This document shows, one piece after another, positions 1 to 8,253 of a stretch of DNA of 64,000 nucleotides. The first letter of the stretch is position 1. Every line of letters starts with the position of its first letter. The translations under genes and the position numbers were made by a program. This DNA is from Gemmatimonadota bacterium. GTDB taxonomy: Bacteria > Gemmatimonadota > Gemmatimonadetes > Gemmatimonadales > GWC2-71-9. The notes beneath the pieces were generated by a model. That model was not told the DNA's origin and made no database searches. It saw nothing but the letters and a program-made list of their open reading frames with translations. Where the stretch lies: assembly GCA_009692115.1 (NCBI GenBank), contig SHZU01000002.1, positions 1 through 64,000 of the forward strand, read 5' to 3'.

Positions 1-1391
1 TCGACGCCCACATCCACCTCTGGAAGGTCGGCGACCTGCTCGACTTCACCGTCGACCTCAGGGGCAGTCGCTCGATCGGCGAGGTCCAGCGCCGGATTGC
101 CGAGTTCGCGGCCACCCGGGGGGACCTGCCGGTGATTCGGGCCCGCGGCTTCAACGAGGCCTCGCTGGCCGAGGGCCGGATGCTGACCCGGGAGGATCTC
201 GACCAGGTCGACTCGAGCCGGCCGATCCATGCCCTTCGGACCTGCGCCCATATCGCGGTCGTCAATTCCGCGGGGCTCGCCGCATGCGCCCTCGACGACC
301 GGGTCAGCGCCCCGCCGGGCGGGGAGGTCCGCCGGGACGCTCGGGGCCGGCTCACTGGGGTATTTGCCGAAACGGCGTTAGGTCTGGTGGCGGGGCTGGC
401 CAGCCGGATCACCGCCGCGGAATACCAGACCATGATCCGGCGGGCGGCCGGGGAGATGCTCCGCCATGGTATTACGGCGGTCTCCGATCCCGCCGTCGGC
501 CCTGAGCTGATGCGGTGCTATCGAGCGCTCGACGCCGAGGGCGGGCTGCCGATTCGGGTCAACGCGTTCGCGATCGGGATTCCGGATGGGGCCACTGAGG
601 CGCTCCCGCTTCCGGAGCCGTACCGGTCGGAGAGTCTGGTGATCGACACCATCAAGTTTTTTGCCGACGGCGGCCTCTCGGGCGGAACGGCCGCCCTCAG
701 CCGTCCCTATCTTGGCACCGACTATCGCGGGGTGCTTCGACTGAATGCCGAACTGTTCGAGTCGGCGGGGGCCTGGGCGGTTCGGAGCGGGTTTCGGATC
801 GCCACCCACGCCATTGGTGACCGGGCCATCGATTTGGTGCTGAACGGCTACCAGAGGTTCGCGAGCGAGGTGCCGGACGGGCCCCGTCACCGGATCGAGC
901 ATCTCGGTCTCCCCACCGAGGCCCAGAAGGACCGGATTCGCGATTTGGGTGTTGCGGTGGCCACCCAGCCGATTTTTCTCGATGAGCTGGGCCGTAACTT
1001 TCGGTCGGCGCTCGACACCGCCTATCTGGAGCAGTGTTATCCGGTGCGATCGCTCCTCGACCGGGGCATTCCGACGGCGTTCTCCTCCGACGCGCCCGTG
1101 GTCAGGAACCTCGATCCGCTCCGGTGTGTCCGCGCCGCCGTGGCCCGGGCCGGAGCCGGTGAACCCCCGATCGCTCCGCTCGAGCGGGTGTCGGTGGCGG
1201 AGGGCATCCGGTGCCACGTGACCGGGGCCGCGGACGTGGGCGGGTGGTCGGCGTCGCTCGGGATGCTCTCTGTGGGGCGCGCAGCCGACTTCGTCGTGCT
1301 CGATCGGGATCCGTTGACTGACGACGGCGCCGACATGGGCTCGCTCTGGGCCACCTACCGGGCGGGCCTGGCGGTGTACCAGGCGCCCTGA
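1..1391 (+). CDS. Amidohydrolase family 3 (YtcJ-like), 5'-truncated by window edge
   Basis: Metal-dependent hydrolase of the amidohydrolase superfamily (YtcJ/exoenzyme branch); the substrate cannot be told. The reading frame is open from base 3, where it already reads DAHIHLW. This is the HxH metal-binding motif that normally lies about 60-80 residues into these proteins, so the true start is outside the window. Further motifs are HAIGD (around 808-822), HRIEH (around 889-903) and SSDAP (around 1084-1098, the usual late metal/catalytic Asp). The last 50 residues, with an AADFVVLDRDP segment, are the small beta-sandwich typical of the family. It ends with TGA at 1389-1391, convergent with the next gene and with no terminator hairpin between. 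The family is clear, the function generic. Confidence 0.88.
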   Translation, partial: DAHIHLWKVGDLLDFTVDLRGSRSIGEVQRRIAEFAATRGDLPVIRARGFNEASLAEGRMLTREDLDQVDSSRPIHALRTCAHIAVVNSAGLAACALDDRVSAPPGGEVRRDARGRLTGVFAETALGLVAGLASRITAAEYQTMIRRAAGEMLRHGITAVSDPAVGPELMRCYRALDAEGGLPIRVNAFAIGIPDGATEALPLPEPYRSESLVIDTIKFFADGGLSGGTAALSRPYLGTDYRGVLRLNAELFESAGAWAVRSGFRIATHAIGDRAIDLVLNGYQRFASEVPDGPRHRIEHLGLPTEAQKDRIRDLGVAVATQPIFLDELGRNFRSALDTAYLEQCYPVRSLLDRGIPTAFSSDAPVVRNLDPLRCVRAAVARAGAGEPPIAPLERVSVAEGIRCHVTGAADVGGWSASLGMLSVGRAADFVVLDRDPLTDDGADMGSLWATYRAGLAVYQAP

Positions 1392-1403
1392 AAGGTCCTC
1401 GGG

Positions 1404-2666
1404 TCAGCCCCGCTCGCCCTGGGTTTGTTGCCGGCCAAGAAAGATCGAGATCGCGAGCCAGAGGGCGGCGAGCGGAGCCGCGACGTAGGCGGTGCCCGCG
1501 AGTCCGAGGCCGAGGGTCGTCATCAACGCCATACTCCAGGCCCCGACCTGATCGCCGCCTCGATAGATGAAGGTGTCGATGAAGTGCTTGGCTTTGTACT
1601 TGTCCTCGCGGCACAAAACAGTATAGAGCACCTCCCGAGAGGGCCGGGCCACGGCATATTCGCCGGCCCGGCGAAGGACTTGGAAGACGACGAACACCGC
1701 CAACACCGGCGCCGTACCGAGGGTCAGGAACCCAATGACGGACAAGGCCGGCATCAGGGCGAGGGTCACGCCGACGCCGAGGACCTTGATGAGACGGCCG
1801 GTCAGGAACAACTGGGTCAGGAGGGTCAGCAGGCTGACCGCGAGGTCGATCCGGGCAAAGAATGCGGTCTGGGTGGCCCGATCCGCGAAGCTTTGCTCGG
1901 CGATTCTGGCCTGTTGGAAGTAGAGGACGGTGGAGCCGATCGTGAAGAGCAACATGTAGGCACAGATGGCCAGTAGATACGGACTCTTGATGACGTGAGT
2001 GATGCCGGCCAGGGTCCGGCCTCCGATGACCTGCTCGGCTTCGGATCGATTGGGCCCCGAGGACTCGGCCGCGGCCCGGTTGGCGTTCAGCCGCCGGACG
2101 CATTGGACCGCCACCTCGAGCATCACGGCCGAAACCAGGAACAGACGGGTCGGGCCCAGCGGTTCGGCGAGCACCGCCGTGACCGAGGCGCCGACAATGC
2201 CGCCTAACGTCCCGCCGACGCCGATGAACCCGAACAGGCGCTTCGCTTGTTCGGTCCGGAACACGTCCACCATGAAGGCCCAGAATACCGAGACGACGAA
2301 CAGATTGAAGACGCTGGTCCACACGAAGAACGCCCGCCCGGCCCAGACTAGGCTGGTCGGCGGGAGCAACTCGAACAGGGCAAAGAATCCCAGGATGTTG
2401 GCGACGAAGAACCGATTCGAGATGGTGATGAACGTCCGCCGGGGAAGCCGGGCCACCAGAGCCGCGAAGGGCGGGTGGAGCGCCAAGGTGGCCAGCAGGG
2501 TTCCGGTATAGAGCCACGGCAGATTCCGGGTCCCGCCCGCGACGCCCATCTGCTCTCGGAGCGGCCGCATGATGTACCAGGCCGCCAAGAGGCAGAAGAA
2601 ATACCCGCAGGCAAGGAGGAGGGCCGAAACCTCCTCCTCCCGGACGTCGACGGCCCGCTGCAGCAG
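1404..2666 (-). CDS. ATP/ADP translocase-like (AAA/MFS-type) membrane carrier
   Basis: Polytopic inner-membrane protein of about 420 aa with roughly 12 hydrophobic segments, resembling the bacterial nucleotide-translocase-like group (COG3202 style) found in many free-living bacteria. It begins near AVDVREEEVSALLL and contains YIMRPLREQMG, a typical early motif, and FIYRGGDQVGAWS late. Transport of nucleotides is not established for free-living homologues. The start is unusual: in the correct frame there is no ATG, GTG or TTG between the upstream stop (2690-2692) and the conserved N-terminus. A CTG at 2666 is taken as the most likely start, with no clear Shine-Dalgarno. It is the last gene of a three-gene minus-strand operon, 23 nt after the epimerase stop, and translational coupling may help initiation. 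Confidence 0.72.
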   Translation of the reverse strand: MLQRAVDVREEEVSALLLACGYFFCLLAAWYIMRPLREQMGVAGGTRNLPWLYTGTLLATLALHPPFAALVARLPRRTFITISNRFFVANILGFFALFELLPPTSLVWAGRAFFVWTSVFNLFVVSVFWAFMVDVFRTEQAKRLFGFIGVGGTLGGIVGASVTAVLAEPLGPTRLFLVSAVMLEVAVQCVRRLNANRAAAESSGPNRSEAEQVIGGRTLAGITHVIKSPYLLAICAYMLLFTIGSTVLYFQQARIAEQSFADRATQTAFFARIDLAVSLLTLLTQLFLTGRLIKVLGVGVTLALMPALSVIGFLTLGTAPVLAVFVVFQVLRRAGEYAVARPSREVLYTVLCREDKYKAKHFIDTFIYRGGDQVGAWSMALMTTLGLGLAGTAYVAAPLAALWLAISIFLGRQQTQGERG

Positions 2667-2689
2667 GCGGGTCAGCGGACGGCTCGATC

Positions 2690-3814
2690 TCAGCGGGTCG
2701 GCCTCGCGTGCCAGGCCTTGAGGACCTCGGCCTCTCGCTCGGCCGTCAAGCCGGCCCGCATCTTGGCTTGCTGCTCCACCGGGCGGGTCCGGTGCCAGGC
2801 AAGGGTCTCGGCCGCGGTAACCGCGAGCGGACGAAACGTGAGGCCCGCCGCCACGGCCTTCTCGATGTTGGCCCGGCCCAAATACAGCGTGTCGCCCTGG
2901 TTCGGAATCCAGACCGGGAGATCGGCCCAGGGCCGGACCTTCTGCTCCTCGAGGAAGGCGGTGTCGGTGGAGGTCAGTCGGATGTCGAGGCTCCCGGGCA
3001 TAGCGGCCCGAATGCCGGCGAGCATTTCGAGTTGCGAGAGGGCCGATCGCGGGCCGGTGGCGTTGAACACGCCGTACTTTCGGTCCTCGCACATTCGAAT
3101 GGTCCACTCCGCCAAGTCGCGGGCGTCGATGATCTGGGCGGCGTCGGCCCCGGGCGGGCAGAGCACCTCGCCGCCCCGGGCAATCCGAACCGGCCAGTAG
3201 GTGAACCGGTCGGTTTCGTCGCGCGGCCCGACGATCAAGCCGGGGCGGATCACCGTGACCCGGTCGGGATACCACTTCTCGGCTTCCTTTTCGGCTAAGA
3301 CCTTCATGGCGCCGTAGTACTGCATGCTCTCGCTGGTCGGATCGGGCATCGTGGAGAGGGGGGCGTTCTCGTCCATATTGGCCACGTTCCACTTGTCATA
3401 GACCGACAGGGTCGAGATGAACACGTACTGCTCGGCTCGGCCCTGGAGGACTTCGCCGGCGCTCTTGACCCATCGGGGGAAGGTGGTCGGGTTGTCGATG
3501 ATGACGTCCCACTTGGCCGTGCCCTTGAGCGCCGACAAGTTGTCGTTCCGGTCGCCCACTAAGTGCTTGACGCCCTGTGGTAGATCCGCCTGGCGCCGCC
3601 CCCGGTTGAACACCGTCACCCGGTGCCCACGCGCCACCGCATAGGCAATTTGATGGGGACCGGTAAACCCAGTGCCCCCGAGAATCAGGATGTCGAGCGG
3701 CGCGCCATTCCGAGGCCGTTCCTCCGCCGCAAAGAGGCGGCGGTGCCACCCGAGTGAAAGCGCCCCACCCGTGACCGCCACCGCCTGCACAAATGACCGC
3801 CGCGAACCCATCAT
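2690..3814 (-). CDS. NAD-dependent epimerase/dehydratase with Tat signal
   Basis: Extended short-chain dehydrogenase fold of 374 aa. The N-terminus MMGSRRSFVQAVAVTGGA is a twin-arginine signal, so export of the folded, cofactor-loaded protein is likely. The Rossmann motif LILGGTGFTGPH follows at about residues 43-54, then a conserved NRG (VFNRGRRQ) and a VIRPGLIVGP segment. A YxxxK-type active site could be the YGAMK stretch near residue 168. The start ATG overlaps the upstream peptidase stop (ATGA at 3811-3814) and has an excellent AAGGAGAA Shine-Dalgarno about 8 nt before it. Exported homologues are common in Bacteroidota and Gemmatimonadota, but their substrates are unknown. Confidence 0.85.
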   Translation of the reverse strand: MMGSRRSFVQAVAVTGGALSLGWHRRLFAAEERPRNGAPLDILILGGTGFTGPHQIAYAVARGHRVTVFNRGRRQADLPQGVKHLVGDRNDNLSALKGTAKWDVIIDNPTTFPRWVKSAGEVLQGRAEQYVFISTLSVYDKWNVANMDENAPLSTMPDPTSESMQYYGAMKVLAEKEAEKWYPDRVTVIRPGLIVGPRDETDRFTYWPVRIARGGEVLCPPGADAAQIIDARDLAEWTIRMCEDRKYGVFNATGPRSALSQLEMLAGIRAAMPGSLDIRLTSTDTAFLEEQKVRPWADLPVWIPNQGDTLYLGRANIEKAVAAGLTFRPLAVTAAETLAWHRTRPVEQQAKMRAGLTAEREAEVLKAWHARPTR

Positions 3815-6126
3815 TTCAATTCTCCTTTGGATGTTGTCCCATCGCCGGCCCGAGTGCCGAGCACCGGCAACACCACATGACTCGGATACACCTTCGTATG
3901 ATGAATTGCCATGTTCCCGATCGTGGTCTCCGTCACCCGCGCCTCGTCGCCCCCGGTGTTGGAGTTCGGAAAGGTATAGTTGTCGAGCGCGTTCATGATG
4001 GCCACCCGGATCCGATGCCCCTTCTTGAACGTATTGGCCACGCCCTTCACCCCGATCTGATATTTCACGATGTCGGCGGGGTTGCCGGATAGCAACTCCT
4101 CGCGGGCGTAGTTCGAACCTTGGCTCCGGAGCCTCGGGTCATCCAGGTTCCGGAACCGGGCCCGGACCGATCCGAGTGTCAGCCGGTTCGACCGGCCGGC
4201 GGGGTCGACGTCGGAGACATGCACCCACCAGTCGGTGTCTTTGACGTCGGTGGATGCGTGCACGACGGCCAGGATGTCGCCGGCGATCGTCAAATCCTTC
4301 TCGAGCGGGGCGGAGGTGAAGGTCACGACGTCGTGCCGGGCTTCGAGATCTTTCATATCCCACTGGAAGGTCTGGACGTCCTCCCATCGTTGCATCTGTT
4401 CGAAGCTCATCCAGTTGGGCACCGGGTTCTTTGGATCATACTGGTACCGCTCCGCCGGTTGATGGCCGGTCGGCGCTTCGCGGGTCAACGTGCCCGCGGT
4501 AAACAGCCGGTTGGCGCGGCCGTCGCTGTGGAAGTACCAATTTTGGCGGTCGACTTCCTTCGGTGGCCACGCCGTTGCGGTGCGCCACTCGTTGTCGCCC
4601 AAGACGAAGTACTCGACTTGTTTCTTGGTAACCCCGTTGTCGATGCCCTTCAGAAAGTGGTCGTACCACTGCTGCTTCAGCACCCAGAGATCATCTCGCA
4701 GGGCGTCGAGTCCATAGCTGTAGCCGTTCAGGGCTCGATCCAGGTTGTAGCCATGCTTCCACGGACCAAGGAGCAGGCGTTGCGGGGCCGTCCCGATCCG
4801 CTCCATCAGGGCCCAATTGCTGAGGGTGCCCGGCAAGTCGTCGTCGAACCACCCGCTGATTTGGAAGGTGCCGAGTTCGGGGCGGACCCCGGCCTGATGC
4901 CAATCCTGGTTTTTCCAGAACGGCCCATTGGTGGCGTTCAGGACCTGGCTGTCCCAATTCGGAATGTTCTGACCCGATCCGAAATCGTCGAGCGCCACCA
5001 GCGGGCGGTGGGCCAGCACAGCGGTCCAGGTTCGACCCGGGAGCAACGTCCGGTCGTGCATGAAGAACGTGTAGTACGCCATCCCGACCAGCATCCCGCC
5101 GCCGACGAAGGGCTGGTCGGCAAAGGCGGTCCCCATCGATACCTCGGGCACCAGGCACTTGAGCGCCGGGTTCCGGGCCATCGCCGCGGTCCACTGGGTG
5201 TACCCGACGTAGGATCCGCCCTGCATGCAGATCTTGCCGTCGGACCAGGGCTGTTTGGTGATCCACTCGAGCGCCGCCTTGCCGTCGGCGGGTTCGTTGA
5301 CCATCAACTCGAGTTCACCTTCCGAACGGGCGTCGGGGTCGCCAAAGCTGGTGCCGCGGGCCGCCTGGAGCACGACCGCATAGCCGCGGGCGGCGTAATG
5401 CCAATAGGTGTCAATCAGGCCGGTGATTCCGTAGGGTGTGCGGATGAATACCGTTGGGAAAGGGCCCTTGGCGCTGCCGGTGGGTAGGTAGACCAAGGTG
5501 GCCAACCGGATTCCCTCCGCTACCGGCACCATCTGTTTGCCGAGGCCTTCAAAACCGTACTTGGCCGGCGACATTGTGGGATCGTTCCACGCGGCAATCG
5601 TGGTGAATTCCTCGAAACCACGGCGCACCATCACGACATCGGATCGAGGATCGATCCCCGCGATCAGCTCGTTGGCCGGACCGAACACGAAATCCATCGG
5701 TCGGCTGGCGTTCCGTTTATTCCATCGGGTGCCTCGGCGGGTGACACCGGCCACGGTCGCTTCGAGCTCCCGGGTCCGCTCATAGAGCGTGGTCCGGTCT
5801 GGCCAACCGACCAGTTCGAGTGACTTCCAGTCAACCCGCGCGAGCCCCGCGATCCGGGCCGGGAGTTCCCGGATCGATCCCCAGAGGATAAAACCGGTGT
5901 CGGCGGCGACCGCCGCTACCGGGACCGACCGAACGGCGGACCAAGTATTGGAGGCGAACCCTTTCTTTCGGATCGAATAGGTCGGCGTCTTCACCGGGCC
6001 CGTGATCGTGAGTTCCGCGGAGCGAACTCCGAACACGTAGACATCGTATCGGATTGGGCCGGGTTGGGCGGCCGCCGAGCCGACGCCGACGAGCACGCCA
6101 AGGCACCAGAGGGTCGGAAAGCGCAA
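3811..6126 (-). CDS. CocE/NonD-family S15 hydrolase (X-Pro dipeptidyl-peptidase-like), secreted
   Basis: Alpha/beta-hydrolase of 771 aa with an N-terminal signal peptide (MRFPTLWCLGVLVGVGSAAA). Residues of about 20-165 form an extra N-terminal beta-rich region absent from minimal CocE proteins. The S15 core follows: FIRTPYG, QAARGTSFG, then the nucleophile elbow GGSYVGY (Ser), an Asp candidate in GWFDDDLPG and the His in GPWKHGY. The C-terminal 220 residues match the jelly-roll domain of the X-Pro/cocaine-esterase group (PRLRSQGSNYA and KGHRIRVAIMNA segments). It probably hydrolyses peptides or esters outside the cytoplasm; the exact specificity cannot be read. First gene of an operon with the epimerase and the carrier. 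Its 3' end holds a weak two-unit copy of the GCCGAGT repeat (3849-3862). Confidence 0.88.
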   Translation of the reverse strand: MRFPTLWCLGVLVGVGSAAAQPGPIRYDVYVFGVRSAELTITGPVKTPTYSIRKKGFASNTWSAVRSVPVAAVAADTGFILWGSIRELPARIAGLARVDWKSLELVGWPDRTTLYERTRELEATVAGVTRRGTRWNKRNASRPMDFVFGPANELIAGIDPRSDVVMVRRGFEEFTTIAAWNDPTMSPAKYGFEGLGKQMVPVAEGIRLATLVYLPTGSAKGPFPTVFIRTPYGITGLIDTYWHYAARGYAVVLQAARGTSFGDPDARSEGELELMVNEPADGKAALEWITKQPWSDGKICMQGGSYVGYTQWTAAMARNPALKCLVPEVSMGTAFADQPFVGGGMLVGMAYYTFFMHDRTLLPGRTWTAVLAHRPLVALDDFGSGQNIPNWDSQVLNATNGPFWKNQDWHQAGVRPELGTFQISGWFDDDLPGTLSNWALMERIGTAPQRLLLGPWKHGYNLDRALNGYSYGLDALRDDLWVLKQQWYDHFLKGIDNGVTKKQVEYFVLGDNEWRTATAWPPKEVDRQNWYFHSDGRANRLFTAGTLTREAPTGHQPAERYQYDPKNPVPNWMSFEQMQRWEDVQTFQWDMKDLEARHDVVTFTSAPLEKDLTIAGDILAVVHASTDVKDTDWWVHVSDVDPAGRSNRLTLGSVRARFRNLDDPRLRSQGSNYAREELLSGNPADIVKYQIGVKGVANTFKKGHRIRVAIMNALDNYTFPNSNTGGDEARVTETTIGNMAIHHTKVYPSHVVLPVLGTRAGDGTTSKGELK

Positions 6127-6203
6127 ACGGGGGCTCCGGAAGTGGGTCGCTATATTGTATCCGCTTTGCTGAATTCCCGGTATGGGAGGAGATCCGTTCG
6201 GAG

Positions 6204-6716
6204 ATGCATAACGAAGAACCCGTGGCCCGATTGCTCGAGACCTTGGCCGGCCTCGGCGTGTCTTACACGAGGATCGACCACCCGGCGGTCTTCACCTGCG
6301 ACCAGGCCGACTTGGCCGTCCCCGCCACCGTCGGCGGGGCGCACACCAAAAACCTCTTTCTCCGGGACGCCAAGGGCCGACGCCATTGGTTGCTGGTGAC
6401 GGACTGCGCCAAACAGGTCGATCTCCGGGCCTTGGCGCCCGCGCTCGGGGCCGATCGATTGAGTCTGGCGTCACCCGACCGGTTGGCGCGGTACCTCGGG
6501 GTGACGCCCGGGTCGGTGACGGTGTTCGGGTTGGCGAACGACCCGGGGCATGAGGTCGAGTTGGCGGTGGACCGCGCGGTCTGGGAGGCCGCGGCTTGGC
6601 GGTGTCACCCGCTGACCAACACGGCCACCCTGGTGGTGGGACGCCAGGATATCGATCGGTTTCTGGCGGCCACCGGGCACCAGCCGAGGGTAGTTGTGGT
6701 GCCGGAACGCGCCTAG
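6204..6716 (+). CDS. YbaK/ProX-type aminoacyl-tRNA deacylase (PrdX-like)
   Basis: Free-standing editing domain of 170 aa, the usual length for the ProXp-ala/PrdX group, which hydrolyses mischarged alanyl-tRNA(Pro). Features seen are HPAVFTCDQA near residue 28, the GGAHTKNLFLRD segment (the conserved Lys of the active site), LGVTPGSVTVFGL near residue 105 and CHPLTNTATL near the end. The ATG at 6204 is preceded by GGAGGA at 6186-6191. The frame stays open upstream but shows no better start. The stop overlaps the PAP2 gene stop on the other strand (6713-6716). The family assignment is firm; the preferred tRNA is inferred from the family. Confidence 0.9.
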   Translation: MHNEEPVARLLETLAGLGVSYTRIDHPAVFTCDQADLAVPATVGGAHTKNLFLRDAKGRRHWLLVTDCAKQVDLRALAPALGADRLSLASPDRLARYLGVTPGSVTVFGLANDPGHEVELAVDRAVWEAAAWRCHPLTNTATLVVGRQDIDRFLAATGHQPRVVVVPERA

Positions 6717-7435
6717 AACGCCAGCGACCCGCCGAATCCGCCATTCCCCACAAACGGGGTGATTTTGGTTCCCCTGAAGTGAAGTTGCCTGCCGACCAAG
6801 AACCCGATCGCCCCGCCCGCGATCACATCCGAGAGCCAGTGCTTGTTGTCGTTGATCCGGGCGTATCCGGTCACCAGCGCGGCGCTGTAGAAGAACACAT
6901 CCGACCAGTGATCCTTGGTTGAATGCGCCAGGCTCGACGCCACGGCCATTGCCAAGGTGGTGTGCCCTGAGGGAAATGACGTATGGCTCGAAAAGGGCCG
7001 GAAGCGATCCGGGGGGCCGCCGTCTCGGGGGCGCACCCGACCAAAACCGAGTTTGAGAAGTCCGGTGATGCCGCCGGCAATTACCCCGGCGGCCAGGGCA
7101 TCCTCCGAGGCGATCCGAATGCCCCGATTGTGGGTGACGACCCCGACTGCCCAGGTTGCCCCGAGGACCGGGCCCAAGTAGACCAGGTTCCCAATCCCGT
7201 TGCCGATCGAAGCCAGGGTGTTGGTAGCGTCGGAGCGGCCGGCCTGGGCCTCGCTCCGGATTGTGCCATCGAGCGCAAAGCTGAGCCCGAGGGCGGCAGT
7301 CACGCCGATCAGTTCGCCGGTTCGAATCACCGGCGAGCGGGTGGAGTCTCGCGGCGCGGCCTGCGCTAGAAGGCCGAGCGGAGCAACGAGCGCCACCAGA
7401 GCCCAGTGGCGGAGGTGATTACCGGCCATCGACAT
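6713..7435 (-). CDS. PAP2-family lipid phosphatase, membrane-associated
   Basis: Type-2 phosphatidic acid phosphatase superfamily, about 240 aa. All three signature motifs are visible: KLGFGRVRPRD (motif 1, K-x6-RP), FPSGHTTLA (motif 2) and ARINDNKHWLSD (motif 3, with His and Asp). An N-terminal hydrophobic stretch followed by LLAQA looks like a signal peptide. It probably removes phosphate from lipid phosphates or undecaprenyl-PP at the outer face of the inner membrane. Two ATGs (7435 and 7429) fit, both overlapping the end of the upstream methyltransferase; neither has a clear Shine-Dalgarno. The pairing with a lipid-type methyltransferase suggests a lipid-modifying role. Confidence 0.88.
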   Translation of the reverse strand: MSMAGNHLRHWALVALVAPLGLLAQAAPRDSTRSPVIRTGELIGVTAALGLSFALDGTIRSEAQAGRSDATNTLASIGNGIGNLVYLGPVLGATWAVGVVTHNRGIRIASEDALAAGVIAGGITGLLKLGFGRVRPRDGGPPDRFRPFSSHTSFPSGHTTLAMAVASSLAHSTKDHWSDVFFYSAALVTGYARINDNKHWLSDVIAGGAIGFLVGRQLHFRGTKITPFVGNGGFGGSLAF

Positions 7436-8159
7436 GGAGAATCCGGGTCTGCCGTTGAAGGAACCGCAACGCGCCCGCCAGCACGAAGACGATGAGCGAA
7501 AGGCCAAGCCAGGGTCGCGAGAGGCCGGGCCGCCCGCTCTCGAGCCAAACCGTCACCAGTTCGAGCACCACGAACATGGTGACGGTCGAGAACAAGGCAT
7601 AATACTCCTGACGGAGCACCGTCCGGAACGAAAACGGCAGGGCCGCCCGCCGCCACCGGGATAGGGCCGGCAAGAACGCGGGGGTCACGGTGGCCCACGC
7701 CTGATACTCCGCCCCGAACGCTCGGCCTAGAAACGCCTCCTCCGCGTACATGATCCGTTCGTAGTAGAGACTGAAAACCAGGGCCACGATGACGCCGCCC
7801 CACCACGTCCCCGTTGCGATCGCCGGTCCAAGCCAGAGGCAGAGATTGCCGAGGTAGAGCGGATGGCGGACGACCGAATAGAGCCCCGTGGTGCTCAGCG
7901 TGGTCGCGATCTGGGCGCCGCGGTTTTTCCCGGAGGTGCCCCCCGGGGCGGAGCCGACCACGACGGCCCGGATCACGAGTCCGACCAGCGCGACCGCCAA
8001 GCCGGCCAACGCCACGGGGGCTTCGAGTCCGGGGATGTCGTCGCGGCCCGGTCGCTCGGACGCGGCGACCGCCACCCCGATCAATAGCAGCGGCGGGACG
8101 TAGCTCCGGCGCTGGAACAGCCACGCGCCCGATTGCTCGAATTCTTCACCGAGTGGCAT
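7419..8159 (-). CDS. Isoprenylcysteine carboxyl methyltransferase/PEMT-like membrane methyltransferase
   Basis: Integral membrane methyltransferase of 246 aa with about six hydrophobic segments. The SAM-binding signature of the ICMT/PEMT group is present as VVRHPLYLGN at about residue 127, followed by the EEAFLGRAFGAEYQ stretch carrying the conserved E and aromatic residues. Bacterial members methylate unknown lipids or small molecules; prenylated protein substrates are unlikely here. Its 3' end overlaps the PAP2 gene by 11-17 bases, so the two are co-translated. The ATG at 8159 lies 94 bases from the divergent lipoprotein gene. Confidence 0.8.
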   Translation of the reverse strand: MPLGEEFEQSGAWLFQRRSYVPPLLLIGVAVAASERPGRDDIPGLEAPVALAGLAVALVGLVIRAVVVGSAPGGTSGKNRGAQIATTLSTTGLYSVVRHPLYLGNLCLWLGPAIATGTWWGGVIVALVFSLYYERIMYAEEAFLGRAFGAEYQAWATVTPAFLPALSRWRRAALPFSFRTVLRQEYYALFSTVTMFVVLELVTVWLESGRPGLSRPWLGLSLIVFVLAGALRFLQRQTRILHVDGR

Positions 8160-8253
8160 GCCCGATCGGCCCCTGGAGGTAGCGCGGCCCGCCCCGTCCC
8201 GATAACGTACGGCGCCAGTTCATCGAAGCCTAAGATAAGTGGAGGAGTCTCCC

